Positions 41,496 to 50,192 of a stretch of DNA of 64,000 nt are shown here, in pieces. The position numbers were made by a program, and so were the translations under genes. Each line of letters opens with the position of its first letter. The stretch's first letter is position 1. The stretch is from Vulcanimicrobiota bacterium. Its GTDB lineage: Bacteria; Vulcanimicrobiota; Vulcanimicrobiia; Vulcanimicrobiales; Vulcanimicrobiaceae. Where the stretch lies: the NCBI GenBank assembly GCA_003168375.1, contig PMSI01000003.1, positions 434,001 to 498,000 of the forward strand. Reading direction: 5' to 3'. Below the pieces are notes generated by a model. It made no database searches, was not told the DNA's origin, and saw nothing but the letters and a program-made list of their open reading frames with translations.

Positions 41496-42694
41496 GCCTG
41501 CACCGCGACGCCGTCGCGGAAGAGTCCGTCGAGCTCCTCGTCCGAGACGCCGATCCCGCGCAGCACCTCCGCGGAATCGCCGCCGAGCAGCGGTCCCGCG
41601 CGCTCGATGCGCGCCGGCGTCGCCGAGAACCGCATCGGCGAACCGACTTGTCGCACTGCGCCGAGCGTCGGGTGCGGTGCGTCGACGAAAAAGTTGCGCG
41701 CGTTCAGATGCGGGTCGTTGAACACGCGATCGAACGTGTGGATCGGCCCGCACGGCAGGCCGGCGGCGCCCAGCCGCTCGGTCCAGTAGGCCGACGGTTC
41801 CCTGGTCGTGACGGCCTCGATGGCGGCGATCAGGGCGTCGCGGTTCTCCAGGCGGCGCTCGTTGGCGGAAAACCGTTCGTCGTGAGTCAGTTCGTCGAGC
41901 CCGAACACCGCGCAGCAGCGGAGCCAATGCGCTTGCGTGTTGGCGCCGAAGGTGAACCAGCCGTCGGCCGAGCGCACGGCCTGGTACGGCGCGATCGCTT
42001 GATGCGCCGAGCCGGACGGCTTCGGAATCTCGCCGGTCGCGAAGTAACGCCCCGCCTCCCAAACCGCGAGCGAGACCGCCGACTCGAGCAGCGAAACGTC
42101 GATGAACTGACCGTGTCCGTCGCGGTCGCGCGCGCGCAGTGCGGCGAGTACCGCGATCGTCGCATAGAGCGCGCAGGTGAGGTCGGCGATCGGGACGCCG
42201 ACCTTCACCGGGGGCGCACCCTGCTCGCCGGTGATGCTCATCAGCCCCGACATCGCCTGCGCGATGATATCGAGCCCCGCCAGGTCCGCGTACGGACCGT
42301 CGTTGCCGAAGCCGGTCGCGGCCAGGTAGATCAGCCGCGGCGACTCCGCCGAGAGCACGCCGTACCCGAGGCCCAATCCGTCCATCGTGCCGGGACGCAG
42401 GTTCTCGATCACGACGTCGGCGCTCGCCGCTAGGCGCCGGAACAGCGCTTTCCCCTCGGGGGCCTTGAGGTCGAGCGCGAGGCTGCGTTTGTTGCGGTTG
42501 AGCCGGATGAAATTCGAGCTCTCGCCACCCAGAAACGGCCCGGCCGCGCGGGTCAGGTCGCCGCCGCTTGGATTCTCGACCTTCACGACCTCGGCGCCCA
42601 GATCGGCGAGCTGCATCCCGCAGAACGGGACGGCCATGAAGTTGCCGACCTCGACGACGCGCACGCCGTGCAGCGGTGGTAGAGCGGAAGCCAT
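41492..42694 (-). CDS. CaiB/BaiF family CoA-transferase
   Basis: 400 aa class III CoA-transferase. LHGVRVVEVGNFMAVPFCGMQLADLGAEVVKVE in blocks (VRVVEVG, LADLGAEVVKVE), RNKRSLALDLK, NLRPGTMDGLG, and the catalytic Asp in AGLDIIAQAMSGLM near 145. C-terminal GDSAEVLRGIGVSDEELDGL is typical. Transfers CoA between carboxylic acids; coupled with the downstream hydratase it suggests degradation of an organic acid. Confidence 0.92.
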   Translation of the reverse strand: MASALPPLHGVRVVEVGNFMAVPFCGMQLADLGAEVVKVENPSGGDLTRAAGPFLGGESSNFIRLNRNKRSLALDLKAPEGKALFRRLAASADVVIENLRPGTMDGLGLGYGVLSAESPRLIYLAATGFGNDGPYADLAGLDIIAQAMSGLMSITGEQGAPPVKVGVPIADLTCALYATIAVLAALRARDRDGHGQFIDVSLLESAVSLAVWEAGRYFATGEIPKPSGSAHQAIAPYQAVRSADGWFTFGANTQAHWLRCCAVFGLDELTHDERFSANERRLENRDALIAAIEAVTTREPSAYWTERLGAAGLPCGPIHTFDRVFNDPHLNARNFFVDAPHPTLGAVRQVGSPMRFSATPARIERAGPLLGGDSAEVLRGIGVSDEELDGLFRDGVAVQA

Positions 42695-42762
42695 CTGAAA
42701 GGATTGCCGACTCGCCGTACGCTACTCCTCGTCAAATGGCTTCATCTGATCCGGAGGCAACC

Positions 42763-43779
42763 ATGATCGGCAAGACGCGCGGTGCGTTCATCTCTGCGTC
42801 CGCTGCGGCGTTCGCGACGATCGGATTCGTCCGCTCGCCGGCGAGGGCGGCCGACTTCAGCGGCAAGGCCGGGACGAATCAGCCGGTCGATCACCCGCTG
42901 AGCATCGCCATGAAAGACCTCTGGGACGCGGTCCGCAAGGATACGAACGGGCGTCTCGACGTGACGGTCTTCCCGAACAACCAGCTCGGCGGCGACACGG
43001 CGATGCTGCAGCAGTTGAGGTCCGGCGCGCTGCAGGTCATGACGCTCGACGGAGGGATCCTCGAAGCGGTCGTACCGGTCGCCGCGATCCAAAGCGTCGG
43101 GTACGCGTTCGCCGATCCAGCGAACGCCTTCCGCGCCTTCGACGGCAAGCTCGGCGCCTACGTTCGCGCCGAGATCGCCACGAAGGGGATCCACGCGTTC
43201 GACAAGATCTGGGAGAACGGGATGCGCCAGATCACGACCAGCACGAAACCGATCAAACAGGCCGGCGATCTCAGCGGATTCAAAATTCGCACGCCGAACA
43301 GCCGGATGGCGCTCGACGTGTTCAAGTCGCTCGGCGCCGCGCCGACCCCGCTGAACTTCAGCGAACTGTACACGGCGCTGCAGACGCGTGTGGTCGACGG
43401 CCAGGAGAATCCCCTGGCGAACATCGAGTTCGCGCGCTTCTTCGAGGTGCAGAAGAACCTCAGCCTGAGCGGCCACATGTGGGGCGGCTACTGGCTGCTG
43501 GCCGAAACCGAGTGGTGGAGCAAGCTCCCGGCCGACGTCCAGGGGATCGTCACCCGGAACGCCTCGACGATCACCGATCGCCAGCGCAAGGACGTGATGA
43601 AGCTCAACGACACGCTGATCGGCAAATTGCAGTCGCAAGGGATGGTGGTGAACACCCTGGGCGCCGCAGACCGCGCCTCGATGCGCGCGAAGCTCCCGGA
43701 CTTCTACAAGCGCTGGAAGGCTGAGTTCGGCGCGACCGCCTGGGACCTGCTGGAGTCGTATACCGGAAAGCTCGCCTAA
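42763..43779 (+). CDS. TRAP transporter solute-binding protein (DctP family), orphan
   Basis: 338 aa, ATG 42763 with GGAGG. Signal peptide with an Ala-rich stretch (FISASAAAFATIGFVRSPARA). DctP motifs: HPLSIAMKDLWDAV, FPNNQLGGDTAMLQQLRSGALQ, GLKIR-like DLSGFKIRTPNSRMALD, TPLNFSELYTALQTRVVDGQENP. The Arg in KIRTPNS should bind the ligand carboxylate. No DctQ or DctM in the window; divergent from the CoA-transferase, so the ligand may be its substrate acid. Confidence 0.9.
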   Translation: MIGKTRGAFISASAAAFATIGFVRSPARAADFSGKAGTNQPVDHPLSIAMKDLWDAVRKDTNGRLDVTVFPNNQLGGDTAMLQQLRSGALQVMTLDGGILEAVVPVAAIQSVGYAFADPANAFRAFDGKLGAYVRAEIATKGIHAFDKIWENGMRQITTSTKPIKQAGDLSGFKIRTPNSRMALDVFKSLGAAPTPLNFSELYTALQTRVVDGQENPLANIEFARFFEVQKNLSLSGHMWGGYWLLAETEWWSKLPADVQGIVTRNASTITDRQRKDVMKLNDTLIGKLQSQGMVVNTLGAADRASMRAKLPDFYKRWKAEFGATAWDLLESYTGKLA

Positions 43780-43812
43780 CGATCGTCACGCGCAGGGTAT
43801 GAGGGCGCTATC

Positions 43813-44547
43813 ATGACGGCCCCGCTGCTGGTCGCGACGGTCGCCGCGGTCGGCGTCCTGCATACCCTCGTCCCCGATCATTGGGCGCCGATCGTCGTCG
43901 TCGGCCGGCAGCAGGGCTGGTCCGTCGTCCGCACGGCACGGACGGCAGCGATTGCCGGTTTTGGCCATGTTGCATCGACGCTGTTTCTTGGGCTCATCCT
44001 CTGGGCAGTCGGTGCCTCGCTGGCCGTCCGCTACGGGCATGCAGTGAACGTGGTCGCCGCGGTCGCACTGATCGCGTTTGGAGCGTGGATCGGCTACTCG
44101 GGCTGGCGCGAGCTGCGCGGGGATCACGATCACGGTCATCCGCACATGGCGCATGCCCACGTCCACCGTCACGCAGACGCGACGCAGCACATCCACTGGC
44201 ACGAGCACCATGTTGAGGACTGGCACGCGGTCGAGGGCGGGGCCGCCGTCCTGCATGAACACGACCATGCTGTAGCCGGAAGGACCGCACTCCTTTTCAT
44301 CCTCGGCTCGTCGCCGATGATCGAGGGGATCCCGGCGTTCTTCGCGGCGTCGACGTACGGACCGGGGCTGATCGGCGTGATGGCCGGCGTCTTCGCGCTC
44401 TCGACCATCGCCACATACGTCGCCGCGTCGTCCTTCGCGATCGCCGGACTGCAGCGCGTCTCGCTCGGACCGCTCGAACGGTACGGCGAGGTCCTGAGCG
44501 GCGCCTTCGTCGCGCTCGTGGGAGTCTACGCCCTGGTCACGGCATGA
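43813..44547 (+). CDS. UreH-like membrane metal transporter with His-rich loop
   Basis: 244 aa, GAGGG 8 nt before ATG. Six hydrophobic segments; VLHTLVPDHWAPIVVVGRQ in TM1 and GFGHVASTLFLGLI in TM2 resemble the HGxDxDH-type metal motifs of UreH/NiCoT relatives. A loop at residues 103-155 contains about 19 His. Likely Ni/Co or similar divalent-metal transport. It is a third transporter of this superfamily in the window. Confidence 0.75.
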   Translation: MTAPLLVATVAAVGVLHTLVPDHWAPIVVVGRQQGWSVVRTARTAAIAGFGHVASTLFLGLILWAVGASLAVRYGHAVNVVAAVALIAFGAWIGYSGWRELRGDHDHGHPHMAHAHVHRHADATQHIHWHEHHVEDWHAVEGGAAVLHEHDHAVAGRTALLFILGSSPMIEGIPAFFAASTYGPGLIGVMAGVFALSTIATYVAASSFAIAGLQRVSLGPLERYGEVLSGAFVALVGVYALVTA

Positions 44548-44612
44548 CCGGCGCGGCCCCGACGCCTTCGCGGTAGCGGGAGCAGACCCGCGCGGCGCCG
44601 TACGCCGGGCCG

Positions 44613-45398
44613 GTGAGCATGCCGATCGTTGCCGAACCAGCGACCAAGAGCGACGCGCGGGCGTACGTGCTCGGCGGCAACGCGAGCACGCTCGCGTTCA
44701 CGTCCAGCCTGGTCCCCGAGAACCGGCAGGTGACCGCGTGGCTCGTTCCGCTGGCCTGGACGCCGATCGGGGTCGTCCTCGGTGAGAACTGGCAGCGTGT
44801 CGGCGTCGCCGCCGACAACCTCGCGGGCTGGACCGATCAGACCTTCGATCCCTCCGACGAGCGGTCGTTCGTGTCGTCGCTGCGCGAACTCGAGCTGCTG
44901 GCCCGGATCGGCTGGTCGGCCCCGGTCCCCGAAGCACTCGGCGACGACACGGTCGTCAATCCGGAAGACCTGCCCGAGGATATCATCGACGCCTTCACGC
45001 ACGCGCCGGAATCCCTGGTGCAGTGCGCGATCTGCCGCCGCAGCTGCGTGCGCGATCACTTCGTCTGGAACGAGCGCCGGCTGTGCGCGTGGGACTATCA
45101 TGCCACCGTGTTCGGGAAGCGCGGCCCGTGGCGCGAAGCGCCGTACGAAGAGCGGTTGTGGGAGACGATCCCCGCGGCCGCGTACGTAGCCGGACCGCTG
45201 CTCGAAGACGTCGCCGTCGACGCGGTGCTCGCGATCGATGGCCTCGAGGACGAGCTCGCGCACCGGCTCCTGAACGAGGCGATCGCCGGCGACCCCGGGC
45301 ACCCGCACCTCGCCGTTCGCACCAGCGGCGGCTACACGCTGCTCCGCGAGCGAAGCGCACCTCCCGCAGCTCCCGCAGCTCCCGCAGCTCCCGAGTGA
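44613..45398 (+). CDS. Hypothetical protein with a Cys cluster
   Basis: 261 aa from GTG 44613 (ATG 44619 alternative). Not recognised. The middle has CAICRRSCVRDHFVWNERRLC, spacing C-x2-C-x3-C...C suited to zinc binding. No signal peptide. The C-terminus ends in a Pro-Ala repeat from a 9-bp microrepeat. The stop overlaps the GTG start of the penicillin-binding protein, so it is made with the cell-wall genes. Confidence 0.6.
   Translation: MSMPIVAEPATKSDARAYVLGGNASTLAFTSSLVPENRQVTAWLVPLAWTPIGVVLGENWQRVGVAADNLAGWTDQTFDPSDERSFVSSLRELELLARIGWSAPVPEALGDDTVVNPEDLPEDIIDAFTHAPESLVQCAICRRSCVRDHFVWNERRLCAWDYHATVFGKRGPWREAPYEERLWETIPAAAYVAGPLLEDVAVDAVLAIDGLEDELAHRLLNEAIAGDPGHPHLAVRTSGGYTLLRERSAPPAAPAAPAAPE
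45361..45394 (+). repeat. 9-bp microrepeat (ctcccgcag)
   Basis: Three full units and a partial fourth at the 3' end of the hypothetical gene, encoding PAAPAAPAAPE. The last unit abuts the overlapping stop/start with the PBP gene, so copy-number changes keep the frame. Confidence 0.7.
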
Positions 45399-46789
45399 CC
45401 GATCGGGCGATCGCACGGCTTGCGGCGATCTTCGTCGTGTTGTTCGCCCTGCTCGCGCTGCGCCAGTTCTGGGTGCAGGTCGTCATCGGACCGAAGCTGG
45501 CGGAAAACCAGTACAATCCACGGCACAGTCAGATCGCTACCGGACGCGGCTCGATCTTGGCCTCGAACGGTACGCCGCTGGCCGTGACGCGCGGCGAGAA
45601 GCGCACGTATCCGCAAGGCGCGCTAGTCGCGCAAGCGATCGGCTACGCATCGTCACGCTACGGAACGTCGGGACTCGAGGACGCGTTCGACCGCGTTCTC
45701 ACCGCGCACACCGACGCGGTCGACCCGCTCACGCAGCTCCGCCAGATCGTCGCCGGGACGCAAGGTGCACCGCGCGGCGCCGACGTGGTCACGACGCTCG
45801 ACCTCACGATTCAGAGCGCGCTGGTCGCAGGTCTCTCGCGCCACGCGCGCGCCGCGGGCATCGTCCTCGACCCGCGGACCGGTGCGGTTCTCGCGCTCGC
45901 GTCGATCCCGAGCTACGACCCCAACCAGCTCGATGCGCGCTGGACGTCACTGCTGAAAGACCCCGCCTCGCCGCTGCTCGACCGCTCGACGGCCGGTCTG
46001 TATCCGCCCGGCTCGACGTTCAAGATCGTGACGGCGGCCGACGCGCTCGACGCCGGGGTCGTCACGCCGCAGTCGACGTTCAGCGACAACGGCGGTCTGA
46101 GGATCGGCAACTTCACCGTGCACAACGACGAAGAGGAGACGACCGGAACGCAAGACCTCGCCGGCGCCTTCGCGCTCAGCTCGAACGTCGACTTCGCGCA
46201 GATCGCACTGAAGATCGGCGTCGACACCTGGTTCGAATACGCCGCCAAATGGGGGCTCGGTCAGCCCGTCGCTTTCGATCTGCCGGTCTCGCGCGATCGC
46301 CTGCCGGCGAAGAAGGACGTCTACGCCGGGATCCTCGCCCAGCTCGGGTTCGGCCAGGCCTCGCTCCTGGTGACGCCGATGCGCATGGCGCTGATCGGTG
46401 CCACGGTCGCGCGCGACGGCACGACCCCGCGGCCGTACTTGGTGCGTCGCATCGCCGGGGGTGAGACCGGGGTCGCGACGCGTCCCGAGACGATCGCGCA
46501 GCCGATCACCGCCGAGACCGCGCACGAGGTTCGCGATCTGATGGTGCAGGTCGTCAAGCGCGGGACGGGGACGGCCGCTCGACTCCCCGGCGTGACCGTC
46601 GCCGGGAAGACCGGGACCGCGACGAACCCGCACGGTCGCTCGCACGCGTGGTTCGTCGCCTTCGCGCCGGCCGAGGCGCCGCGCGTCGTGGTGGCGATCG
46701 TGATCGAGAACGTCGGGTACGGTGGAACGTACGCTGCCCCGATCGCTCGCGACGTCCTGCGGGTCGCCCTCGCCCAATCGCGAAGTTAG
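45395..46789 (+). CDS. Penicillin-binding protein, transpeptidase (PbpA/PBP2-like)
   Basis: 464 aa from GTG 45395. One N-terminal TM (LAAIFVVLFALLALRQFWVQ), a short dimerisation region (RGSILASNGTPLAVT), and a transpeptidase domain with S-x2-K in YPPGSTFKIV near 204-213, SxN in ALSSNVDFAQ and KTGTA in VAGKTGTATN. No glycosyltransferase domain, so a class B PBP of septum or elongation peptidoglycan synthesis. It is followed by the PASTA kinase as in actinobacterial pbpA-pknB, but rodA is not adjacent. Confidence 0.9.
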   Translation: MTDRAIARLAAIFVVLFALLALRQFWVQVVIGPKLAENQYNPRHSQIATGRGSILASNGTPLAVTRGEKRTYPQGALVAQAIGYASSRYGTSGLEDAFDRVLTAHTDAVDPLTQLRQIVAGTQGAPRGADVVTTLDLTIQSALVAGLSRHARAAGIVLDPRTGAVLALASIPSYDPNQLDARWTSLLKDPASPLLDRSTAGLYPPGSTFKIVTAADALDAGVVTPQSTFSDNGGLRIGNFTVHNDEEETTGTQDLAGAFALSSNVDFAQIALKIGVDTWFEYAAKWGLGQPVAFDLPVSRDRLPAKKDVYAGILAQLGFGQASLLVTPMRMALIGATVARDGTTPRPYLVRRIAGGETGVATRPETIAQPITAETAHEVRDLMVQVVKRGTGTAARLPGVTVAGKTGTATNPHGRSHAWFVAFAPAEAPRVVVAIVIENVGYGGTYAAPIARDVLRVALAQSRS

Positions 46790-46796
46790 GAGAACA

Positions 46797-46919
46797 ATGG
46801 CGGCGGAGCGAGCGCAGGAAGATCGCGCCCTGTTCGAAGCGTTGTTGCGAGCTCGGTCCTGGGGGCCCCGCGCGAAGCGTGGGGGGCGCGCAGCCTGGGG
46901 CGGAGCGCCGTCAAAATGA
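46797..46919 (+). CDS. Possible 40-aa peptide between PBP and kinase genes
   Basis: ATG 46797 has TAGGAGA 5 nt upstream and the TGA overlaps the kinase ATG (ATGA). The product is basic and helical at the start (MAAERAQEDRALFEALLRAR), then Gly/Arg-rich (RAKRGGRAAWGGAPSK). The strong ribosome site and coupling fit the operon style; it may be a leader for translation of the kinase instead of a functional peptide. No homology recognised. Confidence 0.4.
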   Translation: MAAERAQEDRALFEALLRARSWGPRAKRGGRAAWGGAPSK

Positions 46920-49009
46920 ATCCCTCGGCCGAGCGCATCTTCAACAACCGGTACCGTGTCGACGGAACCCTCGGCAACGGGGGGATGGCGAACGTCTACG
47001 TCGGTACCGATACGCTGCTGCGCCGACGGGTCGCGATCAAGGTGTTGCGCGAGCAGTACGCGAGCGACGACGATTTCGTCAAGCGGTTCTCGTACGAGGC
47101 GCAGTCGGCGGCGAAGCTCTCCCATCCGAACATCGTCAACGTCTACGACTTCGGGAGCGAAGACCACTCGTACTATATCGTGATGGAGCTGGTCGACGGC
47201 GCGACGCTCGGCGATATCATGCGCGACGAGCGCGTCCTGCCCGAACCGGTCGCCGTCGACTACGCGATTCAGATCGCGAGCGGTCTGGCATACGCGCACC
47301 GCCAGGGGCTGCTGCACCGCGACGTCAAGCCGGCGAACATCCTGGTCACCAAGGACGACGTCGTCAAGCTGAGCGACTTCGGGATCGCGCGCGCCGTCTC
47401 GGAGCATACCCTCGGCGTGACGCAGCCGGGGATGGTGATGGGCAGCGTCGCGTACATCTCGCCCGAGCAGGCGCAAGGGCATGACATCGACGAGCGCAGC
47501 GACCTCTACTCGGTCGGCGTCGTCCTGTACCAGATGCTCACCGGTGCGCTGCCGTTCAGCGGCGAGAACCCGGTCGTCGTCGCGCTCAAGCACGTCTCCG
47601 AAGCGCCCAAACCGATCGATCCCGCAACGACCGGGGTCAGCCCGGCGGTCGCCTCGATCGTCGGGCGGCTCCTGCGCAAGGATCCCACCGAGCGGTTCTC
47701 CTCGGCGACCGAGCTGGCCAGCGCGCTGCGCGAGGCCCGCGAGCGGCCGAACGTCACCCATGGTGCGGACGCCTTCGCCGACGCACCGACCTCCCGGTTC
47801 GGCACGGTCACGGTCCCGAAACCGCCGCCGCGCCGTTCGGTCGCGCCCGACCGCCCGGAGAAGCGGGATTCGTGGGCGGCCGAGCAGATGGACTACGTGC
47901 AGCCCGTACCGGACCGGCGCTGGCTCGCGTATGCGGGGCTCCTGGTCGCTGCGATCCTGATCGGCTTCTTCGCGCTGCGCGGGCTCGGCGGACCGGCCAA
48001 GACGATCGACGTGCCAAATCTCCAAGGGCAGAGCGGGGTCAGAGCGCAGCAGGAGCTCGCGGCGCTCGGGCTGCTTTCAAAGGTCACCTACGAGCCGAAC
48101 GAGGGCGTCCCCCAGGACCAGGTCATCCGGCAGGACCCTCCGGCGGGGACGAAGCTCGCCAAGAACGAGCTCGTGACGCTGGTCGTCTCCGGCGGTCTCC
48201 CGCACGTGAACGTCCCGGACGTCAAGGGCTACAACCGCGACGATGCGCAGCGACGGTTGCAGGACGCGAAGCTGCGCTACAAAGTCGTCGAAGCGTACAG
48301 CGCCAAGGTGCCGGCGAAGCAGGTGATCGACGTCAACCCGGCTGTGGGCACGTCGGTGCGGCAGAACTCGCTGGTCACGCTGACCGTGTCGAAAGGTACG
48401 AAGCCGATCGCGGTCCCCGACGTCGTCACGATGACCGAACAAGATGCGCGCACACGTCTGGCGCCGCTCGGCTTGCGGCTCGTCGTCGCGCAGCGGACCG
48501 AGAGCGATTCGATCCCGGCCGGCGTCGTCGCATCGCAGGATCCGCAACCGGGATCGACGGCCGCGCCCAACTCCGACGTCTCGGTGATCGTCAGCACGGG
48601 CCCATCGACGGTCGAGGTTCCCAACGTGGTCGGCGGCGACGCGGAGAGCGCACAGGCGGGGCTTCAGGCCGCCGGCTTCAACGTCGTGCGCGCGTACACG
48701 GTCGACGCTGCGAACCCGACCGGAAAGATCTCGCTGCAGCAGCCGCCGGCCGGGAACCAGGCGAAGAAGGGTTCACCGGTGACGATCTTCGTCAGCGTCT
48801 CGGGCAGCGTCCCCGACGTCGCCGGAATGTCGCTCGATGAAGCAAAGCGGGTGCTGACGGCGCAGGGCTATCAAATCGGCAACATCGCGTACACTCCGGA
48901 CAGCTCGCTTCAAGACGGCCAAGTCGTGCGCACCGAGCCTGAGGCGAACAGCCAACTGAAACCCGGCGAATCGGTCGTGCTCCACGTCATGCGTTCCGGC
49001 GGACCGTGA
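46916..49009 (+). CDS. pknB: PASTA-domain serine/threonine kinase (PknB/Stk1 family)
   Basis: 697 aa. Kinase domain at ~10-270: GNGGMANVYVG glycine loop, VAIKVLRE lysine, LLHRDVKPANIL catalytic loop, LSDFGIARA. Activation loop ends GMVMGSVAYISPEQ. Juxtamembrane ~270-335, one TM (LAYAGLLVAAILIGFFAL) at ~341-358, then five extracytoplasmic PASTA repeats (starts DVPNLQG, NVPDVKG, AVPDVVT, EVPNVVG, SVPDVAG). Senses muropeptides or lipid II in relatives and controls wall growth. Overlaps ruvC by 4 nt. Confidence 0.95.
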   Translation: MNPSAERIFNNRYRVDGTLGNGGMANVYVGTDTLLRRRVAIKVLREQYASDDDFVKRFSYEAQSAAKLSHPNIVNVYDFGSEDHSYYIVMELVDGATLGDIMRDERVLPEPVAVDYAIQIASGLAYAHRQGLLHRDVKPANILVTKDDVVKLSDFGIARAVSEHTLGVTQPGMVMGSVAYISPEQAQGHDIDERSDLYSVGVVLYQMLTGALPFSGENPVVVALKHVSEAPKPIDPATTGVSPAVASIVGRLLRKDPTERFSSATELASALREARERPNVTHGADAFADAPTSRFGTVTVPKPPPRRSVAPDRPEKRDSWAAEQMDYVQPVPDRRWLAYAGLLVAAILIGFFALRGLGGPAKTIDVPNLQGQSGVRAQQELAALGLLSKVTYEPNEGVPQDQVIRQDPPAGTKLAKNELVTLVVSGGLPHVNVPDVKGYNRDDAQRRLQDAKLRYKVVEAYSAKVPAKQVIDVNPAVGTSVRQNSLVTLTVSKGTKPIAVPDVVTMTEQDARTRLAPLGLRLVVAQRTESDSIPAGVVASQDPQPGSTAAPNSDVSVIVSTGPSTVEVPNVVGGDAESAQAGLQAAGFNVVRAYTVDAANPTGKISLQQPPAGNQAKKGSPVTIFVSVSGSVPDVAGMSLDEAKRVLTAQGYQIGNIAYTPDSSLQDGQVVRTEPEANSQLKPGESVVLHVMRSGGP

Positions 49010-49557
49010 ACGCGCGGCGCATCCTCGGCGTCGACCCGGGCCTGCGCACGACGGGCTACGGCGTCGTCGAGGTGCGTGACGGAGCGCTGCGCTTGATCGA
49101 AGGCGGCGTGCTGCAGCCGAACCCGAAGCACCCGCTCGCGCAGCGGCTGGTGCAGCTGCACGACGCGATGGTGGAGGTCGTCCGCGCGACGCGCCCGGAC
49201 TGCATGGTGGTCGAGGAGCTGTGGACGTCGTACGAGCACCCGCAGACCGCAGTGCTGATGGGCCACGCGCGCGGCGTGATCGCGCTCGCCGCGGGCGCGA
49301 ACGGCGTGACGGTGCACGATCTGGCGCATGCGTCCGTCAAGCGCGCGCTGGCCGGCAGCGGCTCCGCGACGAAGGCGCAGGTGAAGGGGATGGTGGTCCA
49401 GCTGCTCGGCCTGGCCGCCCCGCCGCAGCCCGACGACGTCAGCGACGCGCTCGCGCTGGCAATCGCCTTCGCGAATGTAGAAGCACAACGCGACCGGTTC
49501 GCCGAACTCGGCGTCGTGATCCCGCAGCGCCGCTCGCGCGCCACCCGGCTCGCCTAG
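49006..49557 (+). CDS. ruvC: Holliday junction resolvase RuvC
   Basis: 183 aa from GTG 49006. RNase H-like fold with catalytic acidic residues: Asp10 in ILGVDPGLRTTGYG, Glu in MVVEELW (about 68), and the DDVSDALALAIAF pair near 145-148. Cuts Holliday junctions moved by RuvAB. The kinase-ruvC overlap and the following ruvA-ruvB make one unit. Confidence 0.95.
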   Translation: MNARRILGVDPGLRTTGYGVVEVRDGALRLIEGGVLQPNPKHPLAQRLVQLHDAMVEVVRATRPDCMVVEELWTSYEHPQTAVLMGHARGVIALAAGANGVTVHDLAHASVKRALAGSGSATKAQVKGMVVQLLGLAAPPQPDDVSDALALAIAFANVEAQRDRFAELGVVIPQRRSRATRLA

Positions 49558-50192
49558 TGTTTTCTCGCATTGTCGGGACCGTGCTGGAACGTGCGGGTGA
49601 GACCGTGCGCGTCGAGGCGGGCGGGCTCGCGTACGATGTCGTGCTGCCGCCGAGCATCGCGACCAAGGTTCCCGACAGCGGTGCGCCCGTCACGCTCGAG
49701 ATCTACGCGCACTTCGCGCTCGACGGCAATGCAGGCCGCTACACGTTCTTCGGCTTCACCAACGGCATCGAGCGCGAGTTCTTCGAGGCGTTGCTCTCGG
49801 TAGCGTCGATCGGCCCGAAATCCGCGGCCCGGGCGTTCTCGGCGCCGATGGGCCGCATCGCCCGCGCGATCGACGAGGGCGACCACGCCTTTCTCAAGTC
49901 GCTGCCCGGGATCGGTCAGCAGAAGGCGCGCGACATCGTCGCCAAGCTGCAGGGCAAGGTCGCGCGCTTCTTGCTGATCCAGGATGCGCCGCAGCGCGTG
50001 GTTCCCGACAAACCGCCGATGCCCGAGTTCGCAAGCGAGGCACTCGCGGTGCTGCTGCAGCTCGCGTACAAGCGCGTCGAAGCGGAAACGATGATCGCCG
50101 AGACGCTCGAGCGCGCGCCGGACGTGCGCGACGCGGAGACGCTGCTCTCCGAGATCTACCGCCAGCGCAAAGCGACGGGAACCCCGGCATGA
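49557..50192 (+). CDS. ruvA: Holliday junction branch-migration protein RuvA
   Basis: 211 aa from GTG 49557, which overlaps the last base of the ruvC stop. OB-fold domain I (SRIVGTVLERAGETVRVEAGGLAYDV in short strands), HhH motifs ASIGPKSAARAF and SLPGIGQQKARDIVAKL, and C-terminal domain III (SEALAVLLQLAYKRVEAETMI) that contacts RuvB. Start begins MFSRIVG, close to the usual MIxxIxG. Confidence 0.95.
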   Translation: MFSRIVGTVLERAGETVRVEAGGLAYDVVLPPSIATKVPDSGAPVTLEIYAHFALDGNAGRYTFFGFTNGIEREFFEALLSVASIGPKSAARAFSAPMGRIARAIDEGDHAFLKSLPGIGQQKARDIVAKLQGKVARFLLIQDAPQRVVPDKPPMPEFASEALAVLLQLAYKRVEAETMIAETLERAPDVRDAETLLSEIYRQRKATGTPA

